DNA of 5,695 nt from DAIPHL01 sp036771375 (lineage in GTDB: Bacteria; Synergistota; Synergistia; Synergistales; Synergistaceae). The stretch lies in the NCBI GenBank assembly GCA_036771375.1, contig DAIPHL010000139.1, forward strand, positions 1 through 5,695, written 5' to 3'. Below the pieces are notes generated by a model. That model made no database searches. It was not told the DNA's origin and saw only the letters and a program-made list of their open reading frames with translations. Positions 1-5,203 of this stretch are shown in pieces. The translations under genes and the position numbers were made by a program. How positions within the stretch are numbered: position 1 is the stretch's first letter; each line of letters starts with the position of its first letter.

Positions 1-1128
1 GGTCGGCGAGGCTCCCGCGCCGTGGGGGAGATGAAACGAAAGGGAGAGGACGCCTCCGCTCTGATGGAGGAGATGCGTCTTGCGGGGGAGCGGATCAAGG
101 AGCTGGATCGGGAGCTCTCCGTTATGGAGGAGACGTTCGCCGAAAAGCTTCTTCTCATGCCCAACCGGCTGCACGAGAGCGTTCCGGTTGGCAAGGACGA
201 AAGCGACAATGTCGAGGTCGGACGATGGGGTGAACCCAAGGCGTTTTCGTTTTCTCCCAGGCCGCATTGGGAGCTGGGGGAAGCTTTGGACATCATGGAT
301 TTCGAGCGGGGGACGAAGCTTGCGGAGAGCCGTTTCACCGTTTTGAAGGGGCCGGGAGCGAGACTCGAACGGGCTCTCATCAACTTCATGCTCGATCTGC
401 ACACGACGGAGCACGGCTACCGGGAGATCATGCCTCCGATGCTGGTCAACAGTGCCACCATGCGGGGGACGGGGCAGCTTCCGAAATTCGCCGAGGATCA
501 GTACCGGTGTGCGACGGACGATCTGTGGCTGATCCCGACCGCGGAGGTCCCGCTGACCAATCTGCACGCCGGCGAGATCCTGAAGGAGAGCGATCTTCCG
601 CTCCATTACGTCGCGTACACGTCCTGTTTTCGCCGGGAGGCGGGCACGTACGGGCGCGACATGAGGGGGATGCTCCGGCAGCACCAGTTCGACAAGGTCG
701 AGCTGGTGAAGCTCTGCGTCCCGGAGAAGAGCTACGAGGAGCTGGAGCTTCTGCTCGGTGCCGCCGAGAGGGTCCTCCAGCTTCTGGCGCTTCCTTACCG
801 GGTCGTGGTCCTCTCGACGGGAGACATCGGCAACGCCGCCGCGAAGACCTACGACATCGAAGTCTGGCTTCCGTCCCAGAACTGTTACCGCGAAATCAGC
901 TCGTGCAGCAACTGTGAGGATTACCAGGCACGTCGGATGAACACGCGGTATCGCCGCGGGGATGGGGGAAAGACCGCTTTCGTCCACACCCTGAACGGTT
1001 CGGGAATCGCCGTGGGGCGGTGTCTCGTCGCGATCATGGAGAACTGCCAGTGCGAGGACGGTTCCATATCGATTCCCGATGCTCTGAGGCCTTACATGGG
1101 AGGTCTCGACCGCATCCAGGCCGGGTAG
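1..1128 (+). CDS. serS: Seryl-tRNA synthetase, 5'-truncated by window edge
   Basis: Class II aminoacyl-tRNA synthetase that charges tRNA-Ser (and tRNA-Sec where present) with serine in the cytoplasm. The frame is open from base 1; 375 codons are visible against roughly 425 for the family, so about 50 N-terminal residues lie outside the window. The GTG at 22 is not a credible start because the coiled-coil tRNA-binding arm is already under way there. Visible landmarks are the second arm of that coiled coil (about 34-170), the HESVPVG / DNVEV linker, the serine-site TAEVPLTN (538-561), motif 2 beginning FRREAGTYGRDMRG (from 628) followed by RQHQFDKVE, the EISSCSNCEDYQARR block, and motif 3 NGSGIAVGR (994-1020) with the family-typical ending LRPYMGG. 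All catalytic motifs are intact. The stop at 1126-1128 is 22 bp before the next gene, with no terminator between, so read-through into the glycosyltransferase is likely. Identity is secure. Confidence 0.98.
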   Translation, partial: GRRGSRAVGEMKRKGEDASALMEEMRLAGERIKELDRELSVMEETFAEKLLLMPNRLHESVPVGKDESDNVEVGRWGEPKAFSFSPRPHWELGEALDIMDFERGTKLAESRFTVLKGPGARLERALINFMLDLHTTEHGYREIMPPMLVNSATMRGTGQLPKFAEDQYRCATDDLWLIPTAEVPLTNLHAGEILKESDLPLHYVAYTSCFRREAGTYGRDMRGMLRQHQFDKVELVKLCVPEKSYEELELLLGAAERVLQLLALPYRVVVLSTGDIGNAAAKTYDIEVWLPSQNCYREISSCSNCEDYQARRMNTRYRRGDGGKTAFVHTLNGSGIAVGRCLVAIMENCQCEDGSISIPDALRPYMGGLDRIQAG

Positions 1129-1136
1129 AGGGCATC

Positions 1137-1143
1137 GGGAGGA
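1137..1143 (+). promoter_or_regulatory. Shine-Dalgarno for the TTG-started glycosyltransferase
   Basis: GGGAGGA lies 7 nt before TTG at 1151. This strong ribosome site decides the start. The next in-frame ATG (1199) would cut into the first membrane helix and has no comparable purine motif in front of it. Confidence 0.75.
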
Positions 1144-1150
1144 TTTTTCC

Positions 1151-2914
1151 TTGAACGCGTTCGTCTCTTCTTTGGGTTTCGACTCGAATTCCCTGCTGAT
1201 GATCGTGGTCGTGGTCCTCGTGGTGGTCTCCTGTGCGTTTATCCAGCGGGTGTTTCGCCGGGAGCTCGAGCGCGACCAGTATTATTATCTCAGGGACGTC
1301 AGCCTGATCGCGGCTTGGGCCATCTGCGGGATATGGACCGGGAGCGTGCCGATGAAGCTCATGATCACGGCCGGGGTCATCGCCGGGCTGGTCGGTTTCT
1401 GTCAGAAGGTCGTCAAGGGTTGGGACCTGCGTTTCTGTTTTCTTGCGATCGGGTTCGGGGTCGCGCTTCTGGGTCCGCGCATCACGTTCGTCGGACGTCC
1501 GGGGGGCGAATTCTACTACCTGTCGAGCTTCCCTACGATCATGGTCCTGAGCACCCTTTGGATGGGGTTTTTCCCCATTCTTTTCCAGGAGCTGGACGAG
1601 ATCCCCGGAATGGGAGGGGGACTTCTGCTGGTGAGTTGGGTCCTCATGGTCGTGGTCACGGCGCTCTCCTCCAGGGGACCGTCCGACGCGTTTATGATGT
1701 CTCTCTGCGGGCTTGCCCTGATCCTCGTCTTCTGGAGCCGGCACGTCAACGTCTACAGGAGGCTCGGTGCGCCTCTTGCCGCGCTCTGGGGCGTGCTTCT
1801 CGCCGGGACGTCGATGCTCGGGGCGAGCAAGGGGGTGGCCTTTGCCACGGTCATGGTCCTGCCGCTGGGCCTTTTCGCCATACCGATCATCGAGACGTCT
1901 CTCAGCGTCCTGAGCGCGGCGTTTTCCCCCAAGCCGCTCGGGAACATGCTCTTTTACAGACGCTTTGTCAGCGGAGGGATGAGCCATCCCGGCGCTGTCT
2001 TCGCCGTCTGTTCGACCTGCGCCCTCTGTGGGGTTTCGATGGCGATTCTGCAGATGGAGCTGATGAATCTGCCGTCGCTCGTGCTGACGCTCGTGCTCGT
2101 CGGAGCGGGGTTTTACGTCGCGCTTTCCCGGTGTGGTGTTCGGGACGAGGAGGCGTTTGCCCGTCCCTCGCTCTGGGGTGTCTCCGTCGACAACTTCTCC
2201 CTCGATTATGCCCTGGGAAGGGTGGGGGGGTGGCTTTCGGCGGCGGACGGCCCGCATCTGATCGTGACGCCGGACGCCCTGGCGGCTCTGCGTAGCAGAA
2301 GCGATGAGGCGTACTGCCGCGCGATCCGTCGGGCCGATCTGGTGCTGCCCGACGGCACCGGCCTGGTCTGGGCGCTGCGCTTTCTCGGTTTCCACGTGCA
2401 GGAGCAGATCTCGGGCGTCGACTTCATGGAGCACCTCTGCCGGCAGGCGGCCTGCTACGGATGGCCGGTCTTCTTTTTCGGAGGAAGGCCGGGCGTCGCG
2501 GACGAAGCGGCCAAAAAGCTGAAAGGGCGATATCCCGAGCTCGAGGTCGCCGGGTGCCGGAACGGATACTTCAAATCCGGGGAGAGCGAGGAGATCTGCG
2601 AAGAGATCAGGGCTTCGGGGGCGCGAATCCTCTTTGTGGCGCTCGGGGTCCCCAAGCAGGAGTACTGGCTGGACGAGTTCCTGGAGAGCCTGGGCTCGGT
2701 GGTCGGGATGGGCGTGGGGGGGAGCTTCGACGTCCACGCGGGCCTTCTGAAGAGGGCTCCGCTCCGTTGGAGGAAGAGGAAGCTCGAGTGGCTTTACAGG
2801 GCCATACAGGAGCCGTCGCGATGGAGGCGTGTCGCGAGGCTCCCTCTGTTCGTGCTGTTGGTGTTTTTGAAAAAACTGCGGCTGGATACCTGGACGCCGA
2901 TCGTCCGCGAATGA
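1151..2914 (+). CDS. Degenerate WecA/MraY-like membrane domain fused to WecG/TagA/CpsF (GT26) glycosyltransferase
   Basis: A 587-aa fusion starting at TTG. Residues 14-325 form about 11 hydrophobic helices that resemble the WecA/TagO polyprenyl-phosphate sugar-1-phosphate transferases, but the signature residues are replaced: DD is Q85-K86, NxxNxxDGxDG is I143/Q146/D149/E150/P152/G153, the MGD Asp is probably A207, and HxHHRL is L267-F272. This half is therefore probably inactive. Residues about 341-574 are a full GT26 domain, which in known members adds ManNAc or a similar sugar from UDP to a polyprenyl-PP-sugar. T373, D401, Q503 (PKQE), D527 (GVGGSFD), R550, R557 and R560 match Thermoanaerobacter TagA T37, D65, Q167, D191, R214, R221 and R224 with no gaps (TagA numbering from memory). 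N39 is D375 and R83 is Q419. Eleven helices would put the C-terminus in the cytoplasm, as GT26 needs. The sugar and acceptor cannot be told. The GT26 call is secure; the WecA homology is strong inference. Confidence 0.9.
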   Translation: MNAFVSSLGFDSNSLLMIVVVVLVVVSCAFIQRVFRRELERDQYYYLRDVSLIAAWAICGIWTGSVPMKLMITAGVIAGLVGFCQKVVKGWDLRFCFLAIGFGVALLGPRITFVGRPGGEFYYLSSFPTIMVLSTLWMGFFPILFQELDEIPGMGGGLLLVSWVLMVVVTALSSRGPSDAFMMSLCGLALILVFWSRHVNVYRRLGAPLAALWGVLLAGTSMLGASKGVAFATVMVLPLGLFAIPIIETSLSVLSAAFSPKPLGNMLFYRRFVSGGMSHPGAVFAVCSTCALCGVSMAILQMELMNLPSLVLTLVLVGAGFYVALSRCGVRDEEAFARPSLWGVSVDNFSLDYALGRVGGWLSAADGPHLIVTPDALAALRSRSDEAYCRAIRRADLVLPDGTGLVWALRFLGFHVQEQISGVDFMEHLCRQAACYGWPVFFFGGRPGVADEAAKKLKGRYPELEVAGCRNGYFKSGESEEICEEIRASGARILFVALGVPKQEYWLDEFLESLGSVVGMGVGGSFDVHAGLLKRAPLRWRKRKLEWLYRAIQEPSRWRRVARLPLFVLLVFLKKLRLDTWTPIVRE

Positions 2915-2951
2915 ACTCGCGCGTTCGTTTCGGGAGGGCGTCGGCGGAAGG

Positions 2952-2969
2952 CGATCGCGGGAGCGATCG
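2952..2969 (+). other. Perfect 7-bp hairpin with GGGA tetraloop before ybaB
   Basis: CGATCGC (2952-2958) and GCGATCG (2963-2969) are exact reverse complements around GGGA, a GNRA-type loop. It sits in the 78-bp gap after the glycosyltransferase, about 23 nt before the ybaB ATG. No U-tract follows, so it is not an intrinsic terminator. It could be an mRNA processing or stability element, a translation-modulating structure, or chance in GC-rich DNA. Confidence 0.45.
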
Positions 2970-2982
2970 AAGGAGAGACAAC

Positions 2983-2990
2983 GGAGAGGA
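2983..2990 (+). promoter_or_regulatory. Ribosome-binding site of ybaB
   Basis: GGAGAGGA lies just before the start. With GGAG (2983-2986) as the core, spacing to ATG 2993 is 6 nt; with the whole motif, spacing to ATG 3002 is 11 nt. The first option is preferred. A second purine run, AGGAGAGA, begins at 2971. Confidence 0.55.
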
Positions 2991-2992
2991 CG

Positions 2993-3310
2993 ATGTTCGC
3001 GATGAAGATGGACAAAATGTTGAAACAGGTTCAGAAGATGCAGGCCCAGATGTCGTTGATGCAGGAGGAGCTCGCCAACGAGACGGTCGAGGCGATGAGC
3101 GGAGGGGGAATGGTCAAGGTAAAGGCGAACGGACACGGGGACGTGGTCTCCCTTTCCATCGCGAAGGACGTGGTGGACCCGGAGGACGTCGAGATGCTGG
3201 AGGATCTGGTTCTGTCGGCGGTGAGAGAGTCCATACGCATGAGCAGGGAACTCGCGGAAAGACGGATGGGAAGCGTCACCGGAGGGCTCGGCATCCCCGG
3301 GCTCTTTTGA
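2993..3310 (+). CDS. ybaB: YbaB/EbfC family nucleoid-associated protein
   Basis: A 105-aa small DNA-binding protein of the YbaB/EbfC family. Members form dimers with a tweezer shape, bind DNA with little or modest sequence preference, and are commonly encoded next to recR. Visible features are a Met- and Gln-rich N-terminal amphipathic helix (MKMDKMLKQVQKMQAQM, residues 4-20), the central GGGMVKVKANGHGDVVSLSI strand region (37-56), the family-typical acid stretch VVDPEDVEMLEDLV (60-73), a C-terminal helix with basic residues, and the glycine-rich tail ending in GLF. Length is normal. The start is at 2993 or three codons later at 3002; both ATGs are served by the same purine motif and most relatives would fit either. 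It ends 21 bp before recR, so the two are almost certainly co-transcribed. In many bacteria dnaX precedes this pair; here the upstream gene is the glycosyltransferase. The proposed link to RecR function is from the family, not from this sequence. Confidence 0.95.
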   Translation: MFAMKMDKMLKQVQKMQAQMSLMQEELANETVEAMSGGGMVKVKANGHGDVVSLSIAKDVVDPEDVEMLEDLVLSAVRESIRMSRELAERRMGSVTGGLGIPGLF

Positions 3311-3320
3311 GCCGGCGTCA

Positions 3321-3324
3321 GAGG
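3321..3324 (+). promoter_or_regulatory. Ribosome-binding site supporting the GTG start of recR
   Basis: GAGG is 7 nt before the GTG at 3332. The first RecR residues (SLPDSFEQLIDLWSRFPGVG) match the family start, so GTG rather than a later ATG is chosen. Confidence 0.55.
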
Positions 3325-3331
3325 ACGACGG

Positions 3332-3940
3332 GTGAGCCTGCCGGATTCTTTCGAACAGCTGATCGACCTCTGGAGCCGCTTCCCCGGTGTGGGGGAGAAG
3401 ACGGCGCGGCGCATGGTCTTTTTCATGCTGGAACAGGAGCCCGAGTGGACCCGGTCGCTTGCGCGGGCCCTCATGAACCTGCACGACCAGGTTCGAACCT
3501 GTCGTGAGTGCGGGGCGCTCAGCGAAGCGGAGCTCTGTCGCGTCTGTGCGGACGGACGGAGAAATCGCACCAGGATCTGTGTGGTGGAGACGCAGGAGGA
3601 CTGCGTGGCGATGGAACGTGCGGGCGTTTACGACGGGCTCTATCACGTTCTGGGGGGGCGCTGTTCGCCACTGGAGGACAGAGAGGTTCCGGAGGAGAGC
3701 CTCCGGCGTCTCAGGGCGCGTATCGAGGCGTTCTCCGTTCGGGAGGTGATCCTCGCCCTGAATCCGCGCATCGAGGGGGACCTGACGGCCTTTGCGGTGC
3801 AGGAGGCCCTTGCCGGTTTGCCGGTCGTGCTTTCGCGGCTTTCGTACGGTCTCCCGGTCGGGGGAAGCATCGGCTATGCCGACAGGATGACGCTTCACGT
3901 CGCGTTCGAGTCGAGGCGCCGGATGGAAAGCGCGGATTGA
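3332..3940 (+). CDS. recR: Recombination mediator protein RecR
   Basis: A 202-aa protein of normal length that works with RecO (and RecF) to load RecA on SSB-coated gaps during recombinational repair in the cytoplasm. Domains in order: a helix-hairpin-helix DNA-binding region with FPGVGEKTARRM (17-28); a zinc finger with C57, C60, C69 and C72 (CREC...CRVC); a Toprim domain beginning ICVVETQED (82-90, acidic E86 and D90) and running through YHVLGGRCSPLE (104-115); an EGDLTA segment (148-153); and the C-terminal LSRLSYGLPVGGSIGYAD region (167-184) corresponding to the conserved TRxAxGLPVGG block. Ser replaces the usual Thr in that block, and the usual LEYAD reads IGYAD; both look like mild lineage variation, not loss of function. 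The start is GTG with a nearby GAGG. It follows ybaB by 21 bp and is followed by a 96-bp gap before the PIN-TRAM gene. Identity is secure. Confidence 0.98.
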   Translation: MSLPDSFEQLIDLWSRFPGVGEKTARRMVFFMLEQEPEWTRSLARALMNLHDQVRTCRECGALSEAELCRVCADGRRNRTRICVVETQEDCVAMERAGVYDGLYHVLGGRCSPLEDREVPEESLRRLRARIEAFSVREVILALNPRIEGDLTAFAVQEALAGLPVVLSRLSYGLPVGGSIGYADRMTLHVAFESRRRMESAD

Positions 3941-4036
3941 GGGCCCCTCGCGCGTCGTCTCGGGGGACTTGGGTCGAGCTTTTTTGCCGTCGGAGGAGAG
4001 GGTCGAGGGAGAGAGGAGAAGAAAGGAGAGGGTCGT
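3941..4036 (+). promoter_or_regulatory. 96-bp gap with purine-rich leader and repeated GGAGAGGGTCG
   Basis: The largest gap in the window. Its left part is GC-rich and includes a run of six T (3980-3985). From about 3992 to 4035 it is nearly all purine. GGAGAGGGTCG occurs exactly twice, at 3995-4005 and 4025-4035, and its GGGTCG core also at 3971-3976, giving steps of 29 and 30 bp. The last copy carries the Shine-Dalgarno of the PIN-TRAM gene (AAGGAG 4023-4028, 8 nt before ATG 4037). No sigma-70 -35/-10 pair is convincing. Possible roles are a strong or multiple ribosome landing site, or remnants of a small duplication. Confidence 0.4.
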
Positions 4037-5203
4037 ATGGCGGAGACGGGAATCAACGCCGTCATGAGGAGTATCCTTAGATTGTTGTTGACGCTGGTGT
4101 CGGGGATCGCGGGGTATCAGACGGCCCAGCTCTTGCTCGAGGCACGGTTTCTCGGGATAGACGAGCTGTTGCACCCGAATGTCTGGACGGCTTTTTGCAT
4201 ATTTTTCTTTGCTGCTCTCGGTTATCTGTTCACCGCCGTGGTCTGGCGGATTTTGAAATACATCGGATTTCTCTTCGAGAACATGCTGCAGAACGTGGGC
4301 GCCTCCGACGTCGCGGTCGCGGTCCTGGGGTTGATCGTGGGCCTTGTGCTCGCCAACCTGATCGCGCTGCCCTTCGTCGGGATTCCGGGGATCGGTTTCT
4401 ACGTCGCCATCGCGCTCAACGTCATATGCGCATACGTGGGGATACGCGCGTTCCTCAAGAGACGGGACGACATCCGGCATCTGTTCATGGGGGTGCTCGG
4501 CCTGGGAGCCCGCTTTGCGAGAAGGGAGAAGGCGAAGGCGGAGAGGGACGGCAAGGCGCGCTCCCCCGTTCGGGGGGAGGGCGCCTTTTCCTCTTCTCCC
4601 GGATCGTCCAGGAAGGTTCTGGACACCAGCGCGCTCATCGACGGAAGGATTCTGGAGATCGCCGAGACCGGTTTTCTGGAGGGCGATCTGCTCCTCCCCC
4701 GGTTTGTCCTGACGGAGTTGCAGGGGGTTGCGGACTCGTCCGACCCGTCGCGCAGGGCGCGGGGGAGAAAGGGGCTGTCCGTCGTCTCGGAGCTTCAGAG
4801 TATGAAGCGAATGCGGGTCGAGATACAGGACGTCACGATGAAGGAGTTGAAGAGGGACAAGGTCGACGAGGCGCTGGTCGAGCTTTGCAAGCGGACCGGA
4901 GCCCGGATCGTCACCACCGACTACAACCTCAACCAGATCTCCCGCATCGAGGGGGTGGAGGTCCTCAACGTGAACGACCTCGCGAACTCCCTGAGGCCGC
5001 AGTTCCTTCCGGGTGAACAGGTGCGGATCGACATCATACGCCCCGGCAAGGAGGCCGGGCAGGGGGTGGGCTACCTGGAGGACGGGACGATGTTGGTCGT
5101 GGAGGACGGAGAGAGCGACATCGGCGAGACCTCCGACGTGACGATCACGTCGATGCTGCAGACGTCGGCCGGACGAATGGTTTTCGGCAAGCTGAAGCGA
5201 TGA
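4037..5203 (+). CDS. Membrane-anchored PIN-TRAM domain protein (YacL-like putative RNase)
   Basis: A 388-aa protein with four hydrophobic helices (about 11-33, 49-70, 91-113, 116-139), a charged cytoplasmic linker (140-191), a PIN nuclease-like domain (about 193-315) and a C-terminal TRAM domain (about 320-388). PIN acidic residues are all in place: D196 and D202 in VLDTSALIDGR, E227 in LTELQ, D277 in VDEAL and D295 in TTDYNLNQ, so metal-dependent RNA cleavage is plausible. TRAM is a small beta-barrel found in RNA-modifying enzymes and likely binds RNA. The whole architecture and length match Bacillus subtilis YacL, whose gene also lies directly before ispD. Substrate and physiological role are not established by the sequence. 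Unlike many PIN toxins, it has no small antitoxin gene beside it and carries a membrane anchor, so a toxin-antitoxin role is unlikely. A strong AAGGAG supports the ATG start. Its stop overlaps the ispD start, implying translational coupling. Confidence 0.94.
   Translation: MAETGINAVMRSILRLLLTLVSGIAGYQTAQLLLEARFLGIDELLHPNVWTAFCIFFFAALGYLFTAVVWRILKYIGFLFENMLQNVGASDVAVAVLGLIVGLVLANLIALPFVGIPGIGFYVAIALNVICAYVGIRAFLKRRDDIRHLFMGVLGLGARFARREKAKAERDGKARSPVRGEGAFSSSPGSSRKVLDTSALIDGRILEIAETGFLEGDLLLPRFVLTELQGVADSSDPSRRARGRKGLSVVSELQSMKRMRVEIQDVTMKELKRDKVDEALVELCKRTGARIVTTDYNLNQISRIEGVEVLNVNDLANSLRPQFLPGEQVRIDIIRPGKEAGQGVGYLEDGTMLVVEDGESDIGETSDVTITSMLQTSAGRMVFGKLKR

Noticed and set aside
22..30. GTG at 22 as the true start of serS
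   Set aside because: The upstream codons to base 1 are open and continue the coiled-coil arm, and starting here would remove about 55 residues of the normal N-terminal domain.
1577..1966. Loss of WecA motifs caused by frameshift or sequencing error
   Set aside because: The frame is open throughout, hydrophobic helices persist, and the residues between the lost motifs remain in register with the family on both sides. The changes are substitutions, not a local shift.
1315..2295. 326-codon + strand frame inside the fusion gene
   Set aside because: It overlaps the membrane and GT26 coding region in another frame; the translation has no hydrophobic or motif structure.
2461..3507. 348-codon + strand frame spanning the end of the glycosyltransferase, the gap and ybaB
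   Set aside because: It is out of frame with two well-supported genes, its product is low-complexity Arg/Gly-rich, and it has no domain resemblance.
3944..3985. Possible intrinsic terminator after recR (CCCC...GGGG followed by six T)
   Set aside because: Only a 4-5 bp pairing with a long loop can be formed, and the T-run is about 14 nt past the stem. It does not meet the usual form of an intrinsic terminator.
1034..4480. Very long (1148-codon) open frame on the minus strand across four genes
   Set aside because: All four + strand genes it covers happen to share one reading frame, and this minus frame pairs codon for codon with it. Stops there need sense codons TTA, CTA or TCA, which GC-rich genes rarely use. 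The product is rich in R, H, P and D with no recognisable domain. It is a composition shadow.
4037..5203. PIN gene as a VapC-type toxin of a toxin-antitoxin module
   Set aside because: It has four membrane helices and a TRAM domain, is much longer than VapC, and lacks a small antitoxin gene nearby; YacL-like architecture fits better.
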